Positions 21,642 to 34,100 of a DNA stretch of 64,000 nt are shown in pieces. The stretch's first letter is position 1. Each line of letters opens with the position of its first letter. A model generated the notes under the pieces. That model saw only the letters and a program-made list of their open reading frames with translations. It did no database searches and had not been told where the DNA came from. Location of the stretch: the NCBI GenBank assembly GCA_015680685.1, contig MNCI01010837.1, forward strand, positions 4,383-68,382, read 5' to 3'. The position numbers and the translations under genes are program-made. This DNA is from Gnetum montanum (lineage: Eukaryota > Streptophyta > Gnetopsida > Gnetales > Gnetaceae).

Positions 21642-23029
21642 ATGATCAGAAACAAAAATTATCACAATGGAAAAAAATTAACCACACATCCAAAGCGATA
21701 AAGAAAATGGAAGAAATTGTAACTAAGTCCCTAGTCCCTACCAAAGCAGTGCAAACACTGAAGGCAATCAATTCCATTACCCTTCATCTCAATTTATACA
21801 TGTGATCCATTACAAGCTAACCCAAGGTTCTTTGAACCTAGATATATTCTCCAATTGTTTAGAAACTCTTAGAAAAGTCTAGTGACTCTTATTGTTGGCA
21901 TTACTATTTACTCCAACATTTTAGAATCTATTCATGATGATGCTTAAAATAAAATTTCTAAATACATATAATGTATATATGTTTGTTATCTTCAATTGAT
22001 AAGAGATTTTCAATCACTAAGGTGGAGACAAACATTAAACTTATTCTTTTCATTTTTGGGAAAATTAATAATTTACCAAGAAATTTTGTATTTCAGTAGA
22101 CATGGTTTTAGCAATCTAATTCTAAGTAGAGTGAGACCCTTTTAGCATCTTTGCTATTTTTTTGTTCCATTGATTCATTGTAATTGGTTATTAAATTACC
22201 ATTGTGTTGACACTTTTTTAATAAAAAATTCCTTCCCCATCAATTTAGCATGTTTTAGAATTGAGTCAAATGTCCAAATTCAAAGTAGCTAAAAAGAGAT
22301 TTGTAAGCAAGTATGGCTTCCTTGTTTACCTTGCAAAGGATTTATTTTCTATGGGTTTGGTCTTTGGTTAGAAAAGGTTTTTGAGTGGGCCTTGGAGGTG
22401 TTTGCACTTTCTAGTGTCTTTCCATGGTTTTCTTGTTTTTCATGCATTTATCATACCTTCTATCTATAAAAGTTACTTATTATTCTAAGACCATGGCTAA
22501 AAGAAGCTCTGAATGAAAATAGAGAAATTTCATTTTAGTATTCATTGGTAACTACATTGAGGTTATATGCCATTTATGTGTTCATTAAAATGTTTTTGGT
22601 TATTTATTTATTTTATTTTTTGGAATCACTAAAACCTGAAATAGGTTTTTGAGTTGATCATGTGCATCATATACTTTCTTCCAAAGTTTGGTTATAGTTT
22701 CCTCAAAAATGGTAACCAAGAATGGTTCAGTAGATGACTTGTAGTTTCCTCTTTCATCAAACATTGAATATTGACAAAGGTACATGAGATCTTTTGGTCA
22801 ATAGCTTAATTTGCAGGTTGTTAGGCCCAAAATCGAAGACCTAACTAGAAAGTAAAATACTATAGCAATGATGATATTTTTGAACAAAAATAGTGCACAC
22901 ACATAGCATCAATAGGTTAACATTAACAAAAATAGCAATAAATGAAAAAGTTAGGGTCATTACTTGGAAGTTGAATACTCATCCTATCAAGTGGGGCCAT
23001 CAAGCACCGGAAGATAAGTGCAAGTCTAA
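21642..23029. other. Unassigned AT-rich DNA
   Basis: No supported gene or element. Short open frames here (for example 22600-22785 on the minus strand) have no recognisable motif. Confidence 0.5.
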
Positions 23030-23118
23030 CATCTTTTTAAGTGGTTGTGTCTAGGCTTGAACCTAGGTCTTATGACTTAAGAAACAAGCATCTTAACATC
23101 ATTTCAGATGATGACCTC
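23030..23118 (-). mobile_element. SINE-like copy, minus strand
   Basis: Minus strand shows a B-box-like TAGGTTCAAGCCT preceded by AAGATGCTTGTTTCTTAAGT, the same order as in the plus copies (GGTTCGA-type box following a CTTGnnTTnnAAG stretch). Confidence 0.5.
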
Positions 23119-23362
23119 TCAATAAATGGACAAGTATGAAACATAAAATCTCAAAATATAATAACTTATAGTAACATGGAGAACTAGTACTGGACTCCAT
23201 AAGCTGGTTACCAAGTCCAAGATTTTTCTGTAGCACAATTACCTAATGAGATAGTAATAGTAACTCATTTAGCACCTGATCTACCATAGTACAATCTTGT
23301 ATCTAGTTTATTGGAATTTGGTAGTGGAGTGTAGTATATAGATGAATACATACCTATATGAG

Positions 23363-24560
23363 TTGGCTATATCATCATAGCTTTATCCCAACTACATGGA
23401 GTTGGCTATATGAGTTCTTTTATACTATTCTATTCTATTAAGAGCCAAATAAACATTAATACCCAAATCTTGGATGTCTTTCTTTATTCAATCAAGCTAA
23501 GTATGCTTTGGTCTCCCTCTTTGTTGGTTCCTCTCAACTTTAATAACATGACATCTTCTAATAAGAGCATTCTCTAGTCTTCTTGGCATATGGTCAAATC
23601 ATCTAAGCCAACCTTTCTTAATTTTCTCACCTATGGGTGCTACTCCCAAACTACCTTGAATATAGGAGTTCATTTCATTTTTCTTTGTTACACTGAACAC
23701 CACCTTTGCATACACATGTTTGCCACATGCACACGTTGAGCTTGATGCTTTTTTATAGGCGAATATTCTTCACCATAAACGATCGTAGATTTGATAATAG
23801 TTAAGTAGAATTTACCATTTTTCCTTATAGGGATTCTTCTATCATAGAACACACCACTAGCTTCTTGTCATTTGTTCCATCTTGCTTTAATTCTGTTTAT
23901 CACATCATTGTTAATCTTGCCATCTACTTGAAGGTTACTAAGTAGTTTAGCCCTTTTCTTCAAATAGGTATTAGCTATTACAAGATTATAGGCTAGTGCA
24001 AACTCAAGAATAGACATTCCCATCTCATTTCTTCCTCCAATGCTATATCCTCCATGCACCTTCTTGTAACTTATCTTAGTTGCTCCTTCAATAATAATAC
24101 ATTCACTTTTTTGTATTTGTTATAGAAGTCCATCCAAAGCATCCCAAAAGGTCATCTTAATATAATCCTCCACACTAATGTGAGGAGCATAGATACTTAG
24201 GATGGTAAAAACTTTCTTATCCAAGGTAATATTAATGGTCATGATTCTATTAGCCCTTAGAGTATTTTTACCACTTTATCTTTCATCTATTGATCTGCTA
24301 CTATCCCTATTCTATTTTGAAAGTTGTCTCTCCCTCCATAGCAAAAGAGCTTAAATCCTTTATCAATGTCTTTTGCTTTCTTTCTTTTCCACTTAGTTTC
24401 TTGTTAGCAAATTATATTGACTCTTCTTCTCTTCATCAAATCCATAATTTCATTAGTCTTTCCTATCAACAAGCCTATATTCTATGTAGCGAACCTCAAA
24501 CATTGGTATCTTTCTTGGGTCTTTTGATGGGCTGGCGTCTTTACCAACATACCTCCTTGA
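23363..24560 (-). mobile_element. Internally deleted RTE LINE, minus strand
   Basis: From high to low coordinates: an APE-type endonuclease start (T.NIG.L.GKT.EI.DLMKRRRVNI near 24500-24420, then QETKWK-like and FKLFCYGGR near 24350), YAPH-like residues, VHGGYSIGGRNEMGMSILEF (about 24062-24003) and ANTYLKKRAKLL, all endonuclease. This passes straight into INNDVINRIKARWNK (about 23912-23868), which belongs to the C-terminal part of the reverse transcriptase. The RT core is thus deleted. The 3' end near 23420-23363 has ACTCATATAGCCAACTCC and GTTGGGATAAAGCTATGATG, the RTE tail. Inactive. Confidence 0.9.
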
Positions 24561-24824
24561 TGTGGAAACCCTTGCATATTTAACACAACAACTAGGTGCC
24601 ATTATTGTACATTTATTTTGCTAAATTTCATAGCAAGCCTTTGCTCATTTCTTGTTGCAAATGGGGCATTCTGCTACTGTGCATTGCATGGAGTGAACAC
24701 CCTAGCATAAGGAATGTGTTGAAAATAACTCATCTATAAGAAATGGTAGATGTTTTATAGCCAACTACCAACTTAACGCCAACCCTCCTCCTTTTCTTAG
24801 GCTTTGGACTAGTGATGGTGGAGT

Positions 24825-25170
24825 TATGGGCTTACATGGTACTTTTTAGGTGTTTAACATTAAAATCTCAAAATTCAGGACTCAAATCAATAAACTATTT
24901 ATAGATCTATACTCTACATGTAAAATCAAGTTAGTCCACTAAATTTGAGTGTAATTTGACAATTCTGAAATTCAATGTAAGTTTATTAATTAAAATTTTT
25001 AATAAATTAAAAATTCCAACAACATGTCAAAATAAATTACAAATCCTATTTTCATTAATTTTAAAGAATTATTCTAAAATAATGTTAGACTTTACCATTC
25101 TCATCTGTCAATAAAATTATAATTTTCTATCTCAAAATCATAAATATTTTTCTATTTAGACCACACATTA
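24825..25170 (+). repeat. Unclassified dispersed repeat, copy 1
   Basis: About 350 bp of AT-rich DNA that aligns in inverse orientation with 49310-49670. Shared blocks include ATTAAAATCTCAAAATT, CTCTACATGTAAAAT, AATTTGACA and CTAAAATAATGTTAGACT. No terminal repeat, coding frame or tRNA-like box was recognised. Confidence 0.8.
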
Positions 25171-25403
25171 AATTAAAATTTCATTTCCTTTCGTAGAAGT
25201 GTTATCTCTATATTCTATTTGTTCCATTTTATTTTAGAATATTTTCTTGATGGCAAAAAAATGATTAGCCAAAAGATAGAAACAAGGATGTAGGTAGACA
25301 TATCAATGGAGTTTAATGTGAGCCATAATTTACTTATGGTTTTTTTCCTACCACTGAATTTTTATATATTTAATTTTTTTTGGTGGGTTGGGTGGTTTGA
25401 TAG

Positions 25404-25513
25404 GTTGGTGCATTGCAAGAAGTTCACTCTAAGCTTTCAAAGCTACAAGGAAACCTCTTTTATAGAGTTGTAGAAGACTTGCATAATCATCTCTACAACA
25501 AGGAAGAGTATAG
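25404..25513 (+). pseudogene. SEC8: SEC8 exon remnant 1
   Basis: Encodes VGALQEVHSKLSKLQGNLFY followed by RVVEDLHNHLYNKEEY with no stop. The matching segment in plant SEC8 is VGALQ.V...L.KLRG.LF...LEDLH.HLYN.GEY. Preceded by AG (25402-25403) and followed by GTATGT (25514). It ends in codon phase 2. Confidence 0.92.
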
Positions 25514-25676
25514 GTATGTCAAAGTAGTTTTCCATTCTGTTGACTGTACTAATTAATAGTCCCATGTAAATTTAATAGTTTCCATTTTGTTTCATGAGAT
25601 GGCCAATGCTTAGTTTTTTTCCCTATGAAATAACCATTTAGATTCTTTCAAATATGAACTACACTTTTCTTTGCAG

Positions 25677-25848
25677 CAGAAACTCAACTATCATTTAGGA
25701 GAATGATAATTACATTCCTTCTTTATTGTCTATCCTCTCGCATAGTGCATCTAGCATCACGTCATACTAGAGCTTTTCAAAAGAAAGATCGCAATGGTGA
25801 TTCAGTACTGTTAGATGGATTTCCAAAGGAAACATCAGTAGAAAAAAG
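25677..25848 (+). pseudogene. SEC8: SEC8 exon remnant 2
   Basis: Follows TTTGCAG. The first half has a TAG (SRNSTII-stop). The second half is open only after a frameshift, as ASRHTRAFQKKDRNGDSV, where plant SEC8 has a SRRTR.LKGD block. It ends before GTATAT (25849). Confidence 0.8.
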
Positions 25849-25929
25849 GTATATGGTAATATTAGAGATTCTATTTTGAAAATCTATACATTAATGTCAT
25901 TTTACAAAATCCAAGCATATGCCTCAATT

Positions 25930-26005
25930 GAAGCTTGAACTTGCATCCTATTGATTCAGAAGCTAACAAGTTACTATTGAGCTACAACATCATTAGCACC
26001 ATGGT
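25930..26005 (-). mobile_element. SINE-like copy, minus strand, in a SEC8 intron
   Basis: Minus strand has GTAGCTCAATAGTAACTTG (A-box-like) and, 30 bases on, GCAAGTTCAAGCTT (B-box-like), the spacing seen in tRNA-derived SINEs. Confidence 0.6.
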
Positions 26006-26623
26006 AATGGTGATGATGTTGACTTATAAATGAAAATGATTGTTAACTATACTTACCTAAAAGTTTAGGGATACTTGTTTAAATAAGGATAATTCCAGAG
26101 TAAGATACTATAGCTAGTTTAGCTTGTCATTAAGTGGCCAACATGAGGATCAATCAGGATTGGGTTTTATGAAATTACGTCTATGGTCTATAAAAATTTC
26201 TATATATCAGCATATTTTAAATACTGGTTAGAAAGAGGTAATGAAAGGCTAGGTGGTTGAATTAGGGGATGTGGGTTGAAACAGGGAAGGATAATTTTGT
26301 TTTTAGGGAAGTCCCAAAACATGAAAAAGCATATATACATATACAAGATAATGATTAAATATTTCAACTGCCATTCCTAATGACATTTGAGAAGATTTTT
26401 CTAACTAGGTCTTCAAGATGTACTGATGATGGTATATTTAAAGCAGTACATAGTTGAATTTAACATGGTGTATGAGGTGCATCATTTAGTGACTGAATCA
26501 TGCATAGAGTTACCTCTTACTAAATGTAGCAAATCCTTTTTAAATAGCTTTTGTTTTAGTTTGAGATGTCCTTGATCATGTTTGAAATGCAGTTTATTTT
26601 TACCTGTACTATATTTTATGTAG

Positions 26624-26781
26624 TTCATCATTCGATGGCCATGATGATGAAAGAACTTCTAATGGTATATCTAGTCGAGTAGTGTTTAATGGCAATGTGT
26701 CTATATCAAAAGAGATCAGAAATATCAATCAGAAAATGCCTCCATGGCTAGCAAATTCTACGCCAAATGAATTTACTATAA
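26624..26781 (+). pseudogene. SEC8: SEC8 exon remnant 3
   Basis: Encodes SSFDGHDDERTSNG, then QKMPPWLANSTPNEF, with no stop. Plant SEC8 has SSFDGHDEE and Q.P.WL..STPDEF in this order. It follows TATGTAG and precedes GTTTCA (26782). Confidence 0.93.
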
Positions 26782-27169
26782 GTTTCAAGCTTCTACCCTA
26801 AGTCTATTTGTACTGACGATATGACTCATTATTTTGTAACCTGTAAGATAATATTACTCAAATATTTTATTATGTAAACCAGTTTAGGAATAGTCTAGCT
26901 TTCCTCTTGATATGATAGGCCTAAATGTAAATTTTTTTCATGCCCCGAGGTGGCACATATACTTGCTCATTAGTATGTCGAATAGAAAAACTTCCTAAGC
27001 TGATGTGAATCAAGCCTCTTCCATGTAGGATTGCATGCCTTATATTATTTAGCAACAAATATAGTAGTGGCTCATGCTCATGCAAGGGGATATATAATTA
27101 GGAATTCAAGATTGATCATCCACATACCATATTTTTGTAATGCCTTCTTTTCCAATGCACAGAAGTAGC

Positions 27170-27690
27170 CAATTAATGTATTGTGCAAACTGTTGTTGGG
27201 TACTTGCATGAAATACATGACTTGTTACATAGGATAAAGTTGTGTAAAGATGCATTACTTTGTTTTACTTTTTGGTTTGGTAGAGGGAGAACTAAGCCAT
27301 TGCACACACATAATCTTCCTATGTGTATGCCTGCTTATGTCTCTGATATTGAAGGTTATCACATGTTAAGAGAAGTTTATTGTGTTATAAGTGCTATACA
27401 ACAAAATGGATGACCTACTTTGTATAACTTCTCACTGCAAGACATTTTGCATGGTAAGATTCCACTAAGTATTGAGGAGTTAGACATGCAATCAAGATAA
27501 CCATATCACTTATGCGATGAACTCTTTAAAGTATAATAGGATGATGACATTATTCCAGAAAGCACACCCATGAGATGCAGTAAATTTAAGAATTATGATG
27601 GCTATTAATAACTTACATGGGCATTTAATATTTCCTTGGTTTAATGTCAGGAAGATGTAGAGTCAATTAAGCAACATTTCAGGAATAAAT
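27170..27690 (+). pseudogene. Unrecognised coding-like segment in a SEC8 intron
   Basis: One frame, broken by only a few stops, runs from about 27170 to 27690. Readable parts are FWFGRGRTKPLHTHNLPMCM (about 27267-27326), YVSDIEGYHMLREVYCVISA (about 27337-27396), LYNFSLQDILHGKIPLSIEE (about 27420-27479) and PMRCSKFKNYDGY (27570-27608). Amino-acid composition and the low stop density suggest decayed coding DNA. I do not recognise the family. It sits where the missing SEC8 HVKYLQT exon would be, but it does not match that exon. Confidence 0.45.
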
Positions 27691-28196
27691 AATGTTGACT
27701 ATTTTTTATATTCATTTTGGATATGGTTGTATGTCTATAATGTGCAACTTAATTGTTTGGACATCCTTTGGATTTAATATATAACAATGCATGTTTAGCT
27801 ATTATGTACATTTTTCAGAAATTAATGTTTTTAAGTGTATCATGATCTCCTCTTTTGAAAGATTAGGTTCCTTTTGGATTTCTGTGCAAACTAGTAGTCA
27901 CATGTTAACTTTTTGTGTTCATATGTTGATGAACTATTCTTACAGCTTATAACAGTGAATATTTTGAACCAAGCATTGAAATGAATATCTTATCATATAT
28001 CATCTTTGCCAATACTTTGTCACCACTTAATTTTTGTGGTCGATCTCTTATGGTTTCTTGTCATTACCAAATAATTTTTATTTTAATTGTTCAGCTTTTT
28101 AGGGATTTTCATTGTAACCTTCTTTGGATGTAAAAATAACCATTAAGTAAAAACTAATGCGATGCATTTTATTCCATGTTATTTTTAATTTTTTAG

Positions 28197-28504
28197 CCAA
28201 AGGATTAGATCCAAAATACATTACTTGATTATAGCGGAAATTAAATTCAAGGCAGCAAACTCTGATTCAACACATCCTGATTATCAGTTTTCACAATCAT
28301 AAGCTCTTTCTCTAAAGCCTTCAAAAGGGAAATCTAGTGCTAGGAAAGCATATGTTAAACAAAAATAGCTAAATGGTTGGATGGGCTTGCTTGTGGCTCC
28401 TGTAATTAATCTTGTTTCCTTTGATATGGCTCCAATGGGTCCCTCACAAGTTGCAACCCAAGAGCTACTAGAAGTGTTGATGGAAAGTCTCATTCAAATT
28501 CTAG
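28197..28504 (+). pseudogene. SEC8: SEC8 exon remnant 4
   Basis: Follows TTTTTTAG. It begins QRIRSKIHYLIIAEIK (relatives: CQRLRPTIHEIITTKIK) and ends with APMGPSQVATQELLEVLMES and LIQIL (relatives: MAP.G.AQAAA.ELL..I...). There are two stops, TAA near 28302 and TAG near 28368. The donor GTAAAA follows at 28505. The AG acceptor joins after the first half of a Cys codon, so the previous exon is missing. Confidence 0.9.
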
Positions 28505-28594
28505 GTAAAATTGTGATTAATTGGATACTATCATCTTCTAATGTATTGCATTGAATTTTCAAGTTGATAATCACTAATAATACAATCTTCTAAT

Positions 28595-28735
28595 GAGAGG
28601 TGGCTTAAGAAGTTAGCTCATTATCTAACAAAGATTTACATGAAAGAGGTGGCCAGTTTGAAACACAATTAAAACATCATTATATTCTTCTATAATTCTT
28701 CTAAAGTATCATGTTGGTTATGACTTGGGTTGTAC
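28595..28735 (+). mobile_element. SINE-like copy in a SEC8 intron
   Basis: It aligns with 20121-20245: GAGGTGGCTTAAGAAGTTAG, TCTAACAAAGATTT, a B-box-like CCAGTTTGAAACAC, and TATATTCTTCTATAATTCTT. Two independent copies with the same ends support a family. Confidence 0.68.
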
Positions 28736-28786
28736 TAACAATCTGAAAATAAGATTGTGTTTTGTTTTAAGAAAACCACATTGTAG

Positions 28787-28919
28787 TTAGAGAGCTGATT
28801 TTATTGATGGATCAAGTTCATCAAAGTCATCTAACGGTGATATGAACTGGAACCATGACTCTGATGTTGCTTGTGCTACTGGTGGCTACAGCTTGGGATT
28901 TTGTTTGATTGTTTTGCAT
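28787..28919 (+). pseudogene. SEC8: SEC8 exon remnant 5
   Basis: Encodes NGDMNWNHDSDVACATGGYS and LGFCLIVL. Relatives have DV.WN.DSE.SQATGGYSIGFSLTVLQ. Follows TTGTAG. The donor GTACAA starts at 28920, just after the codon that would be Gln. The exon's first codons are out of frame with the rest, so its start is approximate. Confidence 0.9.
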
Positions 28920-29115
28920 GTACAAGGTTAATGATTTGAATAACAAAAGTTCCTTTCTCAGTGTCAAGATTGAGTTTCATTGTGAAGAGTAAATATTTTA
29001 CATTTTGAACTCAGCTGAATGACACTCCTAGCTAATTACGTGTTTCTTTTTTCTTTTTGGGTGGTTGTTTTTATTTCAAGCCTACTCATGTAGATGATAT
29101 TTTCCTTGCACATAG

Positions 29116-29231
29116 AGTGAATGCCAACAGCTTATTCATGAAATTTTACATGCCACTCCTAAAGCAGCATTTGGTTATGTAGCTGTGCAAACTACAAGAT
29201 GAGGCAACAAAGTTTTTGCAAAGGATACAGG
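29116..29231 (+). pseudogene. SEC8: SEC8 exon remnant 6
   Basis: Encodes SECQQLIHEILHATPKAAFG and YVAVQTTR, then a TGA. Relatives have SECQQLICEILRATPEAAS...AVQTARLA. It follows CACATAG and precedes GTGAAA (29232). The next recognisable exon is 29.6 kb away. Confidence 0.93.
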
Positions 29232-29929
29232 GTGAAATTATTTCTATGTGCAATCTTTTGTAAGCTATTATTAAACATGCATGTGCATGCATGCATAAAT
29301 ATCCACCAATCTTACTTGGGGAAATGGTGTGATAAATATGTTCTTATGTTTACAGTTTCTACAAGGTAGTTAAGCTATAGAGAATAATGTCTTTGATGGA
29401 AGTATACAAGTTTTTGAAATTTTAATGTATTTTCAAGTTGGTGGCTATAATAGTTATATTTCTTTGGCACTTGCATTTTCATTTATGACATGATCCAAGC
29501 CATATTGTCCTCATGATTAAGATTGCAATTCATGTCTCAAGGTGCAAATGAGGCATACGGTACCTTTAGAAACATTTGTGCTTGACGTTGCTATTCAATT
29601 AGCTTGAAGTTGTTCAAGATTGCTAACTATAATTTCAACAAATTGTTAAATTTATAGTATAGGGAAAAAATGGTTTAGAGTTCTTACTAACCTACTCTAA
29701 GTATCAAGTTAAATTATTGAAACATTACTATAAGAAACATTGGTGGGTAGTAAGGTTCAGAACTGCAAGCAAGAAAGCTTCAAACTCCATGTAGTCATGA
29801 TACCCACTCATAAAGAACATATGCATGACAAATTTATTTTAATATAATGTCTTACAAAATAAAATATTCATCAAGTAAAAAGGAAAACTAGAATACATGA
29901 TTAATGATTAATGATATTAAATTGCATAT

Positions 29930-30270
29930 TAGGTGGATGTTAGGTATCATTGGAAAAGCTAGAATAAAAAATTCTCTTATTAGGATGTTTAGGATAGCAC
30001 CTGTGGATGAAAAGATTAAGGTTGTTTCAGATTATTTGGTCATTTGTATAGAAAAATAGAGAGTGCGCTTGTTAAAAGAGACTACCCACTTCTAGTAAAG
30101 GGAAAATTAACAAAGAGGTAGATTGAATTATACTTAGTATGCAAGAATAATGAATGATGTCCAAGATATTAGAATGAATGCTAAATTTTCTCTCAATAGA
30201 GGTGAAAAGTGGAAAGAATTTATATTATTAACCTTCATATAATTGGGATAAGACTAGGATGATGATAATG
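29930..30270 (+). mobile_element. RTE LINE 3' fragment
   Basis: Encodes RWMLGIIGKARIKNSLIRMF and APVDEKI (relatives: RWMCG.TR.D.IRNE.I). It ends in SLNRGEKWKEF and the tail AATTGGGATAAGACTAGGAT followed by GAT repeats. 5' truncated. Confidence 0.85.
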
Positions 30271-30514
30271 GTATTAAATTGCATGTTAAAACATTAGGGT
30301 AAAGGTATAGGAAAGGTTTTTGATTTGACTTAAATGAGAAACATTGGTGATAAATTCATGGAATCTTTTACTGATTTAGAAAGGTTTAAAATAGGTGTAA
30401 TTTTAGAATTGTATTGATTAAAATAAGACATTAGAGATGTATCACTATTTACAAGTTTTACTTTAATCTTATTTGATAGTATGTTCTAAAATTTGGTTCA
30501 ACATTGACTCAGAA

Positions 30515-31104
30515 TGTAACAATGTTACCCCTACATTGTTCGACACCCCAAGGAATTCACTAAGATCCAATGGATCTAGGGTGGAAGACCTGGGGAATAT
30601 GCCTCAAGAAATCAAGCAACCCAATGAATGAGTGCAAGCAGTAACCCATCTTCTTACCACACATGTCTGTATAGAGACACACCTCATAGAGGGTAACCGA
30701 CTCCAAACGAGGACAATGCAAACAAGCATACAAGCAACCTTGTAGACAACATCTATAGAAGGGGAAACGATGCACCTACAAGGTAAGGTTCCTCACCTCC
30801 AGATCCCTCACGATCTAGTACAAGGTGTGGCTTGGAACCACACCAAAACTATCTAGTTCTAGCTACCTACATATCTATGACCACTGTAGAATTAGGGCCA
30901 TGTAGTTCTCCATGGTGAGGGTAGAATGAAGAGGACTTAAGAGAGGGTTACAATAGGAGGATGTCCTATTGCTAGCTTGGTACCACCAAGCCTGGGTGGG
31001 TTTATTAACACTTGAGAGTCATCCAAGGGCATCTCAAAGTGTTTCATGGCCCTCAAACCATGGGGAGAGCCTAGGAGAACCACCATCTTGAAACATCTCT
31101 CACA
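30515..31104 (-). repeat. 3' LTR of the 6.5-kb element
   Basis: 590 bp, matching 36430-37019 end to end. On the minus strand it begins TGTGAGAGATG and ends ATTGTTACA. Confidence 0.95.
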
Positions 31105-31116
31105 ATCCTCCCTCGC
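31105..31116 (-). other. Polypurine tract
   Basis: Minus strand CGAGGGAGGATT lies directly before the 3' LTR start. Such a tract primes plus-strand DNA synthesis. Its place agrees with the direction set by the PBS. Confidence 0.7.
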
Positions 31117-34100
31117 ACAAAGAAGCCACATCCTCGAACTAGAGCTTAGGATAGCTTCGAGAGTATACTTCTGTATGGGATTAGAACTCCATCAACTTCA
31201 AGGATCCGTCAACTCCTCTGATGCCAGGCTTGAAGGAAGATATCAACCCCAACACCTGATACATCCTTCCATCCAATGCCTTGCATGAAATGCAAGGGCA
31301 CTTGGAGGAATCTCAAAGACTTCCGAACTCTATGAAAAGTGGGAGTAGTCCAACCCAACGGACCAACGTCTCTAAGGTGTCCCCTAGATTCATCCCTTCT
31401 TAGGTCTAGAGACTTATCTTCTTGCATAGACCCATACCTATGCAAGAAGACAGCTCCTCTTTCACAAGTCTAGCTGAGTTTCTCTATGAATGGCATCTCA
31501 GCATCCACCATTTTTTTAAGGCTCACCAGGGCCACTACCCTTGGTGATGGACTTGGGAAACATCACGCCGAGAGGGAGAACATGCTCCAAGAGAGCCATG
31601 TCTTCACAAGCAACTCACACTTGCCAGAACTACACATTCTACTACTCAAATCTAGACCCATGGGGTCTCACCAATGCAACCATCTAAGGACCGATTCCAT
31701 GTGCACCTGTACCATGCACATTTTTCCCATCATGTCTGTCCAAGCTGGTATGAAGGGAGGTGATCATGTTCTCCCTTCCAAATAAGGTACAAGAGAAAAT
31801 ATTTTGAACTAGACCTTGTTGTCCAAAGACCACCAGCATCACATTCCTTAATTCACCATCCAATAGAATCGCATTACCACAACAATAGAGAAGATCCAAA
31901 ATTTGTTTGGAAAACTTCTTTAAGAGGCTATCATAACAAACAAGCCCCAACTATCATCAACACATTTTGCGATTGCCCAACATCGAGAATGCCTACTCGA
32001 ATGCTAGAACAAGTGGAAGGCATGTTGGGTAGCCAACCCATGGCAATCCTCCATACACAAGTCACATGTCAACCATAAGAACACCATCAATTGAAACCAT
32101 AATATCCCATTTATGGGGAAGGATCAACTGCACTTGCAACATACAAGCAATCCTCCCCTTCCAAGCTTTGGAACAAGCACCCATTTCTGAACACTAAGTT
32201 CAAGAAAGAATATAGAGTCACCATTGAGAGCAATTAGATCATGAATTCTTCAAGGAACATTTAGGTTCCTAGAATTTGAATTTCTCCACCGTATCAAAAA
32301 TGACCACATCTCTCTGAACTTGGTGGAAGGACCCTCTTTGGGAGGTTTCTTCCATAAGTATAGCAAACCAGCTACACCTTACCCATAATACATACCCAAG
32401 TAGATCACATAGCCAACAAAACCATATCATCGAACTATTACCAGCTGAGGGAAGACATGGGTTTACAAGTCTTTTCCAAAATTGATTTCACCTTGAGAAC
32501 AACTTGAGACACCAAGGAGGGATTTCCATTTCCTCTTGGGAGATCTGGGTTTTTGTTTCTTACATCCCAGTCAAACCCATTTACATCAATTTTGGTGGAC
32601 AAGGCCACACCACTACCTATTATCATTCAACCCAAACGATAGACACAAGTCAACAACAAAAATTTTCCCATAGGAGGACTAGGTCCTCAAGATATTTTTA
32701 CAAATAATGGACTTCACCAACATCAACTACCACTCAAAATAATGCATGTTTCAACCCCAAATGATTTACAATAAAGGTGGTCTAGTAGAGAACCCTAATA
32801 CAGAAGTCCCTCTGGAGCCCCCAAAACTGAGAGAGTACATAACATTATGCATTGCTTACAAGAAGGAATATGTATCTACATTTTTGGTACATCAACAACA
32901 CGGCCTCACAAAGGAGGTTCCATGAATTTCATTAGGGTAATAACATCTTGTCTCTGAAAACTAGTCTCAAGAGTTTGCGAACATGAAATGATTGATAGGG
33001 ACAAGCCCCAAACATCAATTTCTTCAAGATCCCATCTAGGGAACAATTTTCTTGATACCACCTACCTTAGTATTTCATGAACTAAATAGCACATCCATCA
33101 ACATGAAGAATGACCCTACATAGGATTAGAGAATCACCAAGTAAAATTGTGCTCAATTTTGCTATCCCACTAGGGAGGTGAGGATGTCAACATGAATTAA
33201 CATTACACCAAGGACATGGAACAATACATTAGGGCAATACAGTGTGACACATTGGTGTACATTGGAAACAGAGTACACAAGGAGATTCAGCAAGACACCA
33301 TAACCTATTAGGCACAACGAGCACCTGGTCATGGAATCACACCATACTCAATGAATGCACCAATAATTCCTAAGCCATGAGAGCACCTCATAGCCCCCTG
33401 AAGAGTCAAAAGCAATCAATCATGAGAGCACGTCATCAACAACGTAGCACTAGAAGCCCCCAATCATGAGAGCATAAGCTTAGGGATTTTTGAGCACATT
33501 CAAGACCACCAAGCAAGGCCACCAAGAGCAGTCACAATTTCTATAACAACACCATCATGTATTCAAGGATGGACCACCATCCCAATGTTCGCAAAATTGC
33601 CCCATGATCACATCCAATATGGAAGAGCGATTCTAGGTTCCAATACCCAAAACTCAACTCAACTCCCTAGCTAGACATCATAGCATCACATTGATTTGAA
33701 TTTAGTCTGCCATTGTAATTCACATGGCCATAGTGAACCACCTACTATCAGGATCAAGCAAATAGAACCAATTTTTTTATATTTTGGGCTACATACCACC
33801 ATCGATCATCTGTGGATTAGATTTCTACCATTCCAAGAACACAAGAGGAAGTGTTCCTAAGATTTGTCTTGTCTCAAAAATGTTCACCAAAGCACACATC
33901 ATCAAGTAATGCCAACCTCACCAAGAACACATGACACTAATTCAAGAGCATAATGGGCAAGGATATGCCTTGGTCTGTTCATTACAACACTGTATCACAA
34001 CTAAAGAATTTTCCATGTGGTTTTTAGCAAAATTATACATCAAGGCACAATGGCTGTTTACAACATATAGCAAGGGTGCTTCAAAACAAACACCAGGAAA

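Noticed and set aside
22818-22860. LTR end (TGTTAGGCCC)
   Set aside because: No PBS beside it and no second copy in the window.
31209-31950. Open frames on both strands inside the 6.5-kb LTR element as genes
   Set aside because: They overlap on opposite strands, have no known motif, and their composition follows the local base bias.
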